A DNA stretch of 64,000 bases from Pollenia angustigena (lineage: Eukaryota > Arthropoda > Insecta > Diptera > Polleniidae): the NCBI GenBank assembly GCA_930367215.1, contig OV884056.1, positions 283,446,067-283,510,066 on the forward strand. Direction: 5' to 3'. Below the pieces are notes generated by a model. It had not been told where the DNA came from and ran no database searches. It was given only the letters and a program-made list of their open reading frames with translations. Of this stretch, positions 1 to 11,141 are shown one piece after another. The translations under genes were made by a program, and so were the position numbers. Each line of letters begins with the position of its first letter. Position 1 is the stretch's first letter.

Positions 1-312
1 ATAAACTAGTTGTTGTTGTAGCTTAAACGGAGGAACACACGCAGAAAAAAGTTTTGAAAAAAAAAAAAATAAAAAAAAAAATATTTAAATAGTGCTAATT
101 ATATAAAGTGATATAATTAAATAAAACACCATTTTATAACAAACATTGTTTTGCTAATTTTAAGAAAGAGTTCGTGAAATGTCTTTAAATTTAATATGTT
201 TCATTAGGTTAAAAAAAAAAAAAATTATGGATTTAAATTAATTAAACGGCATTTGAAAGTTAAAAGAATGATCTTTGATAATAATATTGAAAATTAAGAA
301 AGCATTCTATAT

Positions 313-572
313 GTGTTGAGTTTATACGGCTCATGTCTTATTGACAAGATTCTTCCTTTTTCTTCTTTGAACATGAATTGGCGTTCAAATGATTCATGTC
401 ATGTTGACGACATGTGATTTTTTGATATGGAAAACAATAACAAAATTAAACAACGAATGGAAAAGCAAAACGTAAAGACAGTACATGCATCTGTTTACTC
501 GTTTCTTTTCCCCTCGTCCCTCTCGCCTATAAAGTAGTAATCATGTCAATAAAACAAGAGCCGTATGAACAC
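313..572. mobile_element. Short terminal-inverted-repeat element (MITE)
   Basis: The ends are inverted copies: TATACGGCTCATGTCTTATT at about 323 pairs with AATAAAACAAGAGCCGTAT at about 549-566. The total is about 260 bp with no coding capacity. The superfamily is not identified, and I could not define the target duplication with confidence. Confidence 0.6.
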
Positions 573-657
573 AGACTAACGTAATGCAGTGTCTAAGACC
601 ACTCACCCGCTAACACACATTATCAAACAAAATTTAAAAAAAGAATATATATATATC

Positions 658-1027
658 GTAAGCTAAAATGCAAAAAGTCGTAACTAACTAAAAATTCAAA
701 ATCAAGTTTTTGTTTGATTTTTATGAATCCCATTAAACTACATGTCTTGACAAAATTTTACACTTCTGCGATCAAAAATGATGCTTTTATTACCAAAAAA
801 CAAAGGGACGTAACTACAAGTGTGTTAATTTGATGAGTGCAAAACGACGTAATTACAAATTTTTTGCTAACAAAATGTAATAAAATGGGTTTCTTTAAAA
901 ATTGTCCATGGACAACTTTTCAATGCATGCATTTTCTGACAGGTTTAAAGTTTTCATTTTACAAAGTTTTTGCTTCTCCTGTAAAATTATATTTATGTTA
1001 GTTACGCCTTTTTACATTTTAGCTAAC
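658..1027. mobile_element. Short terminal-inverted-repeat element (MITE)
   Basis: The left end reads GTAAGCTAAAATGCAAAAAG. The right end is its near-perfect inverse (CTTTTTACATTTTAGCTAAC), and the following bases (TCGTAACTAAC against GTTAGTTACG) also pair, giving arms of about 30 bp. Motifs ACGTAACTAC and ACGTAATTAC recur inside. No protein is encoded. The superfamily is unassigned. Confidence 0.6.
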
Positions 1028-3369
1028 GATATATAAATAAAATATATTGGTTAGATTTTTTCGTTTAAAATCTACATTAAAAAATGCCAAAAATTAGAGG
1101 TAATAGTGTGTTTTTGCTTATATCTCAGTCGTTTATGGAACGATCTGGCTGAATTTCAATAGCAAAATTAAGCAGAGTATATATAAAAGAAATTTGTAAC
1201 AACCTAGGCCCCATAATTTCTTGGGTCTTCGGAAAATCCATTTCAACTGCCACACGGCCACCGTACATCAACTATATAGCGTCAAATATCAATATTGTTG
1301 AAATTACAAACGGAATGACAAACTTTTATATACCCTCTCTACCTTGGTAAAGGCTATACAAAATCTAATTTTTTTTGAGATATTTTATACAGAAATTGCA
1401 AAAAAGAATTTTATATGAAAAACATTTAAACTTGGTAGAATGGAAATATTGAAAAGATGAGGAATGTGTAACGTTTTTATATCAGTACAACTTTATTAAC
1501 AACAATTTGTTTTTAAACTTCGAAAACTCTGAATACTATTATCATACTTATTTGTTTGTTTTTTATATATTTTTAATCTAGAAACATTTCCACAAATGTA
1601 CTAATTTAACTTAAATAAACCCCAAACTAAATCGTAAAAATAAAACACGAATGTGATAAAAAAAACCAGAAAAAATTTAATTAAAAATAAAATAAAAATA
1701 AACTACTTTATTCAAGAAAAAACAATGTTGTGATATTAATTTAAAAAAATAAAAATTCATCGACAACATTATTTTAACTATAAAACAAATCATCGTCTAT
1801 AAATATTAAAAAAAAAAACTCATCTTTAAACCTGACAAAAACAAAGAAGAAATGAACTAGTGCTAAAAACAAAACAACAACAAAGGATCTCTCTCGTTCT
1901 CGCTCACGCTATAAGTTTGATACAACTTACTCTATTAAACTTATAACTCTTCCATCTTTAAGCTTAAAAGCCAGGATTCTCTGCATCATCAAAGTAAAAC
2001 ACGCCATTTTATTAAATAAATTTGCAAAAAGAGAAAGAACACATTTAAATTGCTGCCTACTTTTGGGCTGATAAAAAAAGGAGTTTGCGTTGTAGTAATA
2101 AAAACGGTAATTGTTTTTTGAACTTTATACATGAATATTAATGTTTATTTAAGACAAAGTACATAAATACATTTAACTGCAACAAATCAAATTCATCAAC
2201 ATATTTTTATATGTAAAAAATTAAACTTTTATGGATGTTGTGTGGTCATTGATTTTGAAAATTAATTTATCAACATTTGTTTTTTTTTTTTTTTTTGGTT
2301 ATTTTGAATATCCAAAATTTATTTAAATTTATTTGAATTTATGTTTTAACGTTGCTTTAACATAACGCATTGAGATTAAAATTCATATCTCATGTCTCAA
2401 AAGAAAGCGAAACGTTGTCATCATTAAATCATCAACAAAACAAAAAATTTCAATCAAAAGCTGTTACAAGGGTTTAACACCAAACAAACTCATCATCAAG
2501 CACTCAAATATTTCAAATAAAATAGTTTAAAAAAAATTGTTTTAATTATTTCTATTAAAACAAAAATAAATAAAATTTTGCTGCTGCTGTTGCCATTTAC
2601 ATTAATATATATCTCTATAACTGTTATCGAATATATATATATAAATATTCATATTGTCGTTGTTGTTGTTGTCGCCTAAATAATAATAATATCAAAATAA
2701 AATCCACCACACCACTCTACTACTACTTACCACCACCACCACCACCACTACCACCAAAAAATATACCACCACAAAATAATTCTCAATTATTAAAAAAAAA
2801 ATTGTATCAACTTCACTTCTCTAACTATATTTTATTAAAAGAACAACAAAGAAATTCTTTAAAACACTTCATCATTAACTTTTAATAAAAAAAAGAGAAA
2901 TCTTGTCATCAACATTGTTTATAAACAATAATCGTCTCAACATTTTTTTAAGCAACACTCAGAACAAAATTTAACAAATTCTTATTCCAAAATAAAAAAA
3001 TTAACTAATTCTTTTTTATCTTTCTTTTTTATGTTCAAATAAAAAAAAAATATATACAAACAAAAACAAAATCTTTTTTATAAAAAAATTGGCAAAAGAA
3101 AAATAAAAACTTAAATCTAAAATAAAAACCCAAAATTGAATCTTCACAGCCACAAATGTTGATAAGCAATGTTTATAAATAAAAGTTAAACATGGATTTA
3201 AAGAGAATTTGAGAAAAGCAAGTGATAATTAAAACGAAAAATACGTCCCAGCCACAAATTTTTTTAAGTAGATAGGAAAACAACAATTAAGACTGAACAA
3301 AAATAAAGCCACAATTTTATTTTTTAAGAAAATTGTCTAAATCTCTTGATTTTTAAAGTTAAAAAGGAA

Positions 3370-4324
3370 ATGTCACAAATGAATACATTAACGGAAAGTT
3401 TAATGTCAAATGCTTTTGATTTAATGGGAGGCTCCACTATGGCCCAACAGTTTATGGAGCATATGGATCTGTATACACAAAGGCAGCAACAACAACAACA
3501 ACAGCAGCAGCATCATCACAATCATCACCACCAACATCAACATCAGTATACACTGCCAAACAATATACAAGAAACACAACAACAACAACAGCAGCAGCAG
3601 CAACAATTTATTAGCAATAGTAATAATAACAGTAATAACCATCATACGCAAACAACGTCACAACAACAAATTGATTTTTTATTTAACCAACAAACGCAAC
3701 CATCATCAGGAGACTCATCAGCATCATCTTCGCCTACCAGTCAGCTATTGCAGCATATGTATAAACAACAACAACAGCAGCAGCAGCAACATCAACATCA
3801 ACGACAACATTCAACATCTTCCTCACCTTTAATGTCAATGCAGCATCAACAACAACAACAACAGCAACAACAAAAACAGCAATTTATGCACCAGCAACAT
3901 TCCTTAACAACATCTCCCAACAACTTAGAAAATAAGATTTACAATACCTCACAGCATTTATTAAATTTAAACATAAAAATGGATTCCTCAACATCTCTAG
4001 AACAGCAACAACATTCAACACAAAATATACAAATAAAACACTCCCCAATATCAGCAACCAATCTTAACAATAACAATTTAAATACCACAACCTCAACCAC
4101 AAACAATAATACGAACTGTTCCAACATGACTTCATCACCACCCATAACAACTTCCTCTTCGTCTTCATCATCAACGATTATTTCGACCACTACTCAGCAA
4201 CAACAACCACAACAGCAACAGCAACAGCCAACAACGCCTCATCAGCATCAACAACATGCGCAACATCATCAGCATCAACATGCTGCTGGTACAACATCTC
4301 CCTTTAAGTCCTGTTGGTGTTATG
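3370..4324 (+). CDS. ps: pasilla (Nova homologue), first coding exon, Gln/His-rich N-terminus
   Basis: Residues 1-318 plus the first base of codon 319. I chose the ATG at 3370 (MSQMNTLTES): the reading frame is open a few codons further upstream but has no earlier ATG, and 3370 has G at -3. The second ATG at 3379 has a poorer context. The protein is low complexity: glutamine runs at about residues 38-47, 74-83, 137-145, 160-170 and 280-295, histidine-rich patches, and Ser/Thr/Asn stretches. The exon ends TATG|GTGAGT, a consensus donor in phase 1. That exactly matches the phase of the KH1 exon at 27987, joining ...CWCYG to DSSYHMK. The KH domains, not this exon, identify the gene. That this N-terminus belongs to pasilla rests on phase and strand, so an RNA read across the junction would settle it. 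Confidence 0.8.
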
Positions 4325-4482
4325 GTGAGTTAAACAAAAAAAAAAAAAAAAAAAAAAAATCAAGATAAAATCAATCAAAATCAAAAAAGAAAACGCAAAA
4401 GTAACAAAAACAAAATACATGTCTTATTTGCAACATAATTTCTTATCTCAAATATTTCTCTCTTTCGCTTTCTTCAATCAAC

Positions 4483-4600
4483 CACCACCACCACCACCAC
4501 CACCACCACCATCAACCATATCCAACAAAAAAGCATCTGTTTAAACAAACCAATTCATCATTATCAACATCTACTACTTCAACATCATTATTATTCAAAA
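4483..4600 (+). promoter_or_regulatory. YCAY cluster (CCA repeat), candidate Pasilla/Nova binding site
   Basis: About ten consecutive CCA units give one YCAY tetramer every 3 nt. They are followed by TCAT, TCAAC and CATC motifs to about 4600, starting 160 nt after the donor of the first coding exon. Nova/Pasilla KH domains bind YCAY clusters, and for mammalian Nova clusters downstream of an exon usually favour inclusion. That this site acts on the gene's own transcript is inference; simple-repeat expansion alone could give the same sequence. Confidence 0.4.
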
Positions 4601-5175
4601 AAAAGAAAAAGAAAAATGTGAAATTCAAAATCAAAATAATTTAAAAAAGAATGAAAAGCAACCATCATTAACTTAATATTTTATCAACCAGCAACATTTG
4701 TGGGAAGGTTTTTCAAAGGATTTTAAAAATATATAATTTATTGTTTATTTTTTATATTATTCTCATTACTCATACGCTCATGAGCACAATTAAAATTTAT
4801 ATCAATCATACGCTTTATGTATAAATAAATGTGTGTTTCAATATGTATATGTGTGTGTGCATTTAAATATGATTTATGCAATTTTTTTATTTGTTAAGGA
4901 TTATTTTTCACTTTGATTTTAAGAAAGTTCTTTTGTGAAAAAAACTGTTTAATTTAAAGGATTTTCTATAAAACATACTCGGTTTTTTTCAAAAATATTA
5001 TTTTGTAGTATAGTTTCTTAGAAGGTTTTATTTTGTTTTTTTTTGTTTTTAAAACAGCTGACAATTATTTTAACTGTTTACAACTTTAAGTTTTTTTTAT
5101 GAGTTCAGAAACATTTTAGAACCAACATTAAACATGGCAACATGGAATCTAGCAACATTGATTTTGTCATCTATA

Positions 5176-5681
5176 GCCTAGTACTCTTTCAAATTCGTGA
5201 AAAATGTTGGGCAACTTTTATTATTTCACACGAAAATTTTGACATGTATCAATGTTACCTATCTTGCGAGTTTCTACAATTTGACGTTTTTATTCCAGTA
5301 AAGTATGCGACATGTTTTGCATATGCAAGCAAACCCCACATGTATCTTACAAAATTTTTTTTAACAAACAACTTAAAAAAAAAGAAAGTTAATATACATG
5401 TATGGATAAAAACTGTTACCGGTTGTGTTATTTCAATTTGTTATTTCTTATTAAATAATCAGTTCATATTGTTTTGCTTTTGCTTAAAATTCCACGTGAA
5501 ATAAGTGCAGCTTATTTTATTTCGCAGTTATAAAAAAATGTTGCCAGCAACAATTCGTAACATTTTCACAAAATAAACAGAGTACAACTCTATCAACATT
5601 ACTTCATTGATATTCCGTACAAGTTTTTTTCATATGCGTTTTGACATCATTTCACGTGAAATGTCGAACAGAGTACCAGGC
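5176..5681. mobile_element. Dispersed MITE family B, copy 1
   Basis: The inverted ends GCCTaGTACTCT and AGAGTACCAGGC frame 506 bp. A second copy lies at 21395-21885 and a partial third at about 6490-6720. All share the blocks ACATGTATCAATGTTAC, CTTGCGAGTTT, GTGCAGCTTATTTTATTTCG and AACAGAGTACAACTCTAT. A 120-codon open frame across this copy is not kept in the other copies and is not considered a gene. Confidence 0.7.
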
Positions 5682-5827
5682 TTATTAAAGGACTAAACAA
5701 TTTCATTTGAACATACATTCAAATCATTGAGAAGTTTTCAAACTCTTTACTGATTCGTTGTCATAAATAAATACTGATGTGTGCGTGTAAACGTGGAAAA
5801 GCTAAAAAAATTTTCTTGACTATAGAG

Positions 5828-6015
5828 CAGTGATAACCACTCCATAGACTCGCGAGCCAGTCAATAATCGTATTTTTCACACAGACACGCTCGGCAATTC
5901 ACATGTATATTACAACTTTGTTCGTTTCAAAACATCAGACTATCATCAGTCTCTGCGACCGCACACAAGCACATAATATCTTTGTGTGCGTGCGTTCGGG
6001 GCTTGGTTATCACTG
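5828..6015. mobile_element. Non-autonomous hAT element with perfect 8-bp target duplication
   Basis: The element starts CAGTGATAACCA and ends TGGTTATCACTG. It is flanked on both sides by the identical 8-mer CTATAGAG (5820-5827 and 6016-6023). A CAG-type terminus with an 8-bp duplication is diagnostic of the hAT superfamily. At 188 bp with no coding capacity it is a MITE. Inside, GTGTGCGTGCGTTCGG near the right end has no full mirror on the left. Confidence 0.85.
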
Positions 6016-6489
6016 CTATAGAGAAAGAGCGGCTGTAAAAAATACTCTCAACTCTCATACTTAATTATAGTGGGAACAAAAAATACACACCTTCTTTATT
6101 TTTTAATGTGAGTCTTGGAATTTGTGTGTACTAAATGTTTAGTTGGTTTATTTCTTTAATAATAATGCAACAACAAACGTATGAAGCGGACGTATGGAAA
6201 GTCCGCTTCATACGACAAACAAGTTAACATCGCAAATTCTCGCAGACTGCACTTGATAATTTTTAAATACTAGAAATAAAGGCAAACAGCTTTTTACGAT
6301 ATTGAAAGAGTTTGAAAGAAACAAGTACTGTTTGGATTGTATTTCTTCTTGTATCTTCAAAACACCATTTAAATTTTGCAACGAATATTAACGGATAGCT
6401 TGTATCATTGTGGTTCTACACAAACGTTTTGTTCATATGCATTTAATTTTTGTTGTTTGTTTGATTTTCAAATACTTTTGTGCAGAGGT

Positions 6490-6720
6490 TTACCAGGTAC
6501 TCTGTTTTAATTTGTGAGAAATGTTGAGCAACATTTATTAGTTTTTACAACATGTATCAATGTTACCTTTCTCGCGAGTTTGCACAAATTAACCTTTTTT
6601 CATAAATCTTCAGCATAAAGCCTGGTTATCTGTTCAGTATTAGGTGTGAAATTGTGTCAAGCTTATTTAAAAAAAATTCCGTGGAATGCATAAGAAAAAG
6701 TGTTGATAGAGTTTAACTAT
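6490..6720. mobile_element. Dispersed MITE family B, partial copy
   Basis: Shares with 5176-5681 the blocks GTACTCTGTTTTAATT, AGAAATGTTGAGCAACATTT, ACATGTATCAATGTTACC and CTCGCGAGTTTGCACA. It then diverges, with a second GCCTGGTTATCTGTTCAGTA end-like motif at about 6620. Truncated or internally deleted. Confidence 0.55.
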
Positions 6721-6935
6721 TACACTGGTTCACAAATTTAAAACGTTTGCCATAACCTCAAAAATTTGATGTTTTCTAAGGTGAATCGGGACGGCTGAAC
6801 ACGAATATGATACTGATTTATTCTTCTTAAGAAGCGTTTTCGAGATATTTGCAAAAATGGTGTTTTTTTGTTTTATCTATTTCCAAAAATCTCAAGAATT
6901 GTTCATCTGAATTGTACAAAATTAATAAATAACAA

Positions 6936-8220
6936 TTAAGAAAGTATAGTCGGTCAAGCCCGACCATATGATACCCTACACCACAGTATTCAAAAACACA
7001 TCATGCCTATGTGTCCATATAAATATGGATCTATCTATGTTATAAATTTCATTAAAATCGGTTTGAGAGGCAGAAATTGGTCCTATCTCGCCTCGAGGTC
7101 CTATTTTTTGAAAAATGCATACCTTTTGTGTCTATATAGATATCCAAGAATGATAGAAATAAAGATTACGCATTGCGCATGTTTTACCGTTTGATGACGC
7201 AGTAGTTCCCTTGTAAAGATTACCAAGTCTCTTTTATATGTGAAAATCGTGATTTCTTACAAAAAATGTATGTATAACGCGAAAGTTGGCAACCCTGCAA
7301 TTCATTTACTCAGAGAGTTCAAATAAAAAATATTTTATCAATTGTGAAAAAACTAATAATTTTGCTTAAAATTTTATATTAAAAATATTATTACAATAAA
7401 TACAATTTTTATAAGTGTTCAAACGTGTGTTTAAAGAAGCGCCATAAAGAAAAATAAATAAAAATAGAAGAGAGCAGAAAATAGTTCAAACATAAAGTGT
7501 GCAGTGGGCAAATGCCAACAAATTAGCCACAAAAAAACAAATGGCGAAGTTGTGCGACAAACTAACGTGTTGCGTCCTTTTAATTAAATGTCTATATTTT
7601 TAACTTTAGCTAATATAGAGATAAAATATATTTATGTAAGCTTAAAATAAAACTATGAAGAAAAAAGTAACTTCTAATAAAAAATTTTCAGTTTTCAAAT
7701 AATTTAAATAGAAAAATAATAAATTGTGCCACTGTCATGTTAACACATAAACACAACACTTTGAGAGCTAAAAATTATTAGCCAATGAGATCGAAGGTTG
7801 TGTGACGTCACAGTTCCTACATGCGCAGTAAAATAATTTTATATCTGCCTGATGTCGTAATCTTTATTTGTATCATTCTTGGTTCTATCTATGGTTTAAA
7901 TTTCATTAAAATCTGTTTGATAGTTTCTAAAAGGAAGAAATTTCCCCCTAGCTTCCCTCGTGGTCCTACGATTCGGCCCATTTTCAATAAGAACCTATGA
8001 CCCAAATTTTATCAAACTATCTTTTAAATGTCGACCAGTACTTTGCGCACAAGGTATCATGGACAGCCAGCCAGCCGGACAGACATCGTTAGTTCGACTC
8101 AGAAAGTGATTCTGAGTCGATCGGTATACTTTAAGGTGGGTCTAGGACCAATATTTTAAGGCGTTACCCACATCAGCACAAATGCATAATACCCTCTCCA
8201 CTATTGTGGTCTGGGTATAA
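6936..8220 (+). mobile_element. Dispersed family A (TATACCC-hairpin end), copy 1, interrupted
   Basis: The 5' end AGTATAGTCGGTCAAGCCCG forms a small GTCGG/CCGAC hairpin and is followed by ACCATATGATACCCTACACCA. The 3' end is the imperfect hairpin ACCCTCTCCACTATTGTGG..GGGTATAA. Full copies are at 60766-61373 (+) and 24117-24834 (-). The body has repeated ATTAAAATCGGTTTGA-type lines and the block GACTCAGAAAGTGATTCTGA. No open reading frame. It is interrupted by a separate inverted-repeat element at 7144-7882. The superfamily is undetermined. Confidence 0.7.
7144..7882. mobile_element. Inverted-repeat element nested in family A copy 1
   Basis: The ends are a 27-bp inverted repeat with one mismatch: CCAAGAATGATA plus GAAATAAAGATTACG on the left, CGTAATCTTTATTT plus GTATCATTCTTGG on the right. 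Comparison with the uninterrupted copy at 60766 (AGATATGGTTCTATC) shows it splits the family A sequence exactly here. ATGCGCA motifs lie just inside both arms. No protein recognised. Confidence 0.75.
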
Positions 8221-9846
8221 TAATAAAAAACTTATTAATACCCATGCTTTTCTTCTTTCAGCTCATATTTTTACTGTGTTAATCGTATTAAAATTAACTG
8301 AGTATATAAAAATGATATATAAAAATAAGTCCGTGAAGTGAGTGTGTTTTTGCTGCAGGAAAACCAACTTTATTAAAAACAAGTGTGTTTCTTTTCTTAT
8401 TTTGTTTTGCCGTGCGAAGCAGGCAACGGGCCCGCTAGTTTAGTATGAAAATGTTTTATTTTTTACGTTTCTTTTAATACTGAACATATTCAGTCTCTCC
8501 ATTAAATAAATTTTTTCAAATCTAAAGGCTTGAAACTCAGTGAATTTTTATCCGATCAACACAGTATAGATATGGGCTAAAAGAGGAAGAACCTTTTTTT
8601 CATCAGCTAAAATTTTGTACAGTTCTCGAGATGTTTGGAAATGAATTAGGTTGATTTTAAAGGTTGATTTTTTTTTTTGTGGCGTAGTTCCTATAAGGAA
8701 TATAGGGCCGTATTTATCTATTTATCACAGTAAAAAAAACCCATAATGAAAGCTTATCATTTTTTCTATAATTTTTCGCTTTAACTCTTAGCGTAGCTTA
8801 AAATGTTGAGGCTTTCTTATTAAAGAACTTAAAAAGAGTGAAGAGTTTCCTTTCACTTGTTCTAAAAAAAGGGTCTTATTAATTCTTTAGTTATTTATAA
8901 TTTTTATTCAAATAGAGACAATTTTCTTCAAAACGATATAAAAAATGTATGTCTAATTTGTCTTTATTGCCAAATAAAAGGCTTCAAATTAAGCATTAAG
9001 TAGAAAAAAAAAACTTTTAAAACTTATCCAAATTTTTTAGTCACCTAAAACATCTCATAAAGATAAAATAACAATGAAGAAGAAAAAAAAATAGTTAGTT
9101 AAAATTTCTTATATGTTCATGAATTTCATTAAAAACAAATGATTTTTTATTTTTCTTAATAAATATTACTCATACGCTTAAGTGTATCGACGTAAAAATT
9201 ACTCATGCACATTCTTGATTTCATTTAAAACTATTTTTTCATACAAACAAGTACTTTTAGCTTCATTTAAGCTAAAAATAGCCTATCACAATTTAGAAAA
9301 AGAACAAACTAAAAATATTTAAATGTTCAAAAGAATACACTTACGCAAAACACATCTATTAAATGTGGGCTGGCTGCTCTTAACATCATTTTAATAGCCA
9401 TTTTATATTTTTAACAACATTTTTTTTATTTATGTATTTTCAAAACGAAATTTTGTTTTTTTTCTTTAATAATTAAACTTAAAAAGATTGAATATCTTTT
9501 AATGCAACTTTTAGTTTGTAACCTTTACCTACGAGTTGAGAAAATAAAACATAGGGGTGGTCACCTTGTCTGACAAAACGATTAGTTTTTAGACCACACA
9601 GCGAATTTTGCCAACTCCTGACGAATAAAAGTGCCAGATTTTTAAGAGTTATAGCCTTTTTAACAAGGTTTTATTACATTACACAAAAATATTAATCTAA
9701 AAAGTGATACAAATAGTTTTTTCATCAGTTAACGTTAGAAAAAAACAAATTTTTCTATTGCCTGTAGGTACTTAAAAAAAATTGGCAACATTGTTTTAAG
9801 ACGGTAAAATAAATCTGAATTTGTAATTTATTTTTGGCTTAAATTA

Positions 9847-10701
9847 CACTACGTGACAATTTTTTGACCAAATGAATTTGACACCTAATCTTTATGTAAA
9901 ATTGATTCCTGAATCCGAATCGCTGAATCCGAATATGAAGTCAGAATTGTCAAAAGTAGAACAGTTTTCGAGATATTCCAAAATCACCGTTATTTGTGTT
10001 TTTGACTGAAAAGCAAATATCCGAAAAATAAAATTTTAGCCTATTTCAATACGAACATTTTGTGCCCAATAGGATCCAGATCGGTGCAAAAATGACAAAG
10101 TTACAGAAGATTAACTTCATTAACCCACAACAAATAAATATACAAAGCTAAATTTTTAGTAACAATAAATATTAAAAATTGCTTGAACCTATTGAATTTC
10201 TATGTGGGTTAACTTACCAAATCTGCTGTAGCTTTGTCATTTTTGGCACCAATCTATATCCTGTTGGGCTCAAAATATTCATATTAAAATAATCTAATGT
10301 CGCATGCAATAAAACATTAGGATTTTTAAATCATTGGTTTAAAAAAATAACTTGAAAAGAACAAAATTGAACAAAATCATAAAATTTTCAAAGAAGCTTG
10401 AACTTTTGTCCCCTGTAACTCTGTCATTTTTTCACCAATCTTCACAAGCAATCCATGGTTATTTTAGAAATTTTATAACCTCTCACTAAAAAGAAAGAAT
10501 TACATAATTTTTGAAGATATTTGCATTTCAGTCACATCATCTTTTTTAAAAACACAAATAACGGTTATTTTGGAATATCTCAAAAACTGTTCTACTTTTG
10601 ACAATTCTGACTTCATATTCGGATTCAGCGGACAATTTTACAAAAAGATTAGCTGCCAGATTCATTTGGTCACGACTTTGTTGAAATTTTGTCACGTAGT
10701 G
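9847..10701. mobile_element. Foldback element, 855 bp, nested palindromes
   Basis: The outer arms start CACTACGTGACAA and end with its inverse. They stay complementary for well over 100 bp, including GAATATGAAGTCAGAATTGT (left) against ACAATTCTGACTTCATATTC (right). A second inner palindrome lies at about 10030-10125 against 10202-10300, sharing AAAATGACAAAG. Both sides are flanked by TTA. That fits the 3-bp TWA duplication of PIF/Harbinger elements, but a 3-bp match is weak evidence. No coding capacity. Confidence 0.75.
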
Positions 10702-11141
10702 TTATTAACAAATCATATTATTTGACAATAATTTAAACAAATTATTTTTGTGTTTCATACAAAATAAGTCCTTAAATAATAACCTCCGTATTTATCAACG
10801 ATTGTTAAATTTAACAAACGTTTATTAAGGAAAATTTTCATAGAAAATTTGTATTCTTACTCTTTATTAAATTAAATTTTATGCTGTGTTTATTGTTTTG
10901 TCATAACTACTCAGTAAAAATCTAAATTATGAGGTTTGCTCACATCACAGCTATTATTTTAAGACATATGACTTTATGACTACCTTGTGAATCTCCTAAT
11001 AGTATATCGTTAACTTTTATAATGTGAAGAAATATTTTTTTTTTCACCTAAAAACCTAAATCAACTTAAATTTTTAATAAAGACAACAAGTGTTATTTAC
11101 CGCACTTTTTTTAAAAAAAAAAGTCCAGTAAATCAGATGTT

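Larger units (their letters stand above)
1..3369 (+). other. ps: Upstream region and probable 5' UTR of pasilla
   Basis: No open reading frame of note. The sequence is AT-rich; the last kilobase (about 2400-3369) has many CAA and CCA repeats, including a CCA run near 2729-2755, and resembles fly 5' UTR. A fragment at about 1100-1360 ends in a TATACCCTCTCTACC-type motif like the 3' end of the dispersed family at 22438-23360. The transcription start cannot be fixed from sequence. TTTTAAAG at about 3353-3358 could be a splice acceptor just before the start codon, so part of this stretch may be intron. Confidence 0.5.

Noticed and set aside
3421..4190. Minus-strand open frames rich in Leu/Met and Val/Glu opposite the pasilla first exon
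   Set aside because: They are the antisense of CAA/CAG/CAT codons; the composition is dictated by the + strand exon.
5142..5504. 120-codon open frame on the + strand
   Set aside because: It crosses into a MITE, is not preserved in the other family B copies, and has no recognisable domain.
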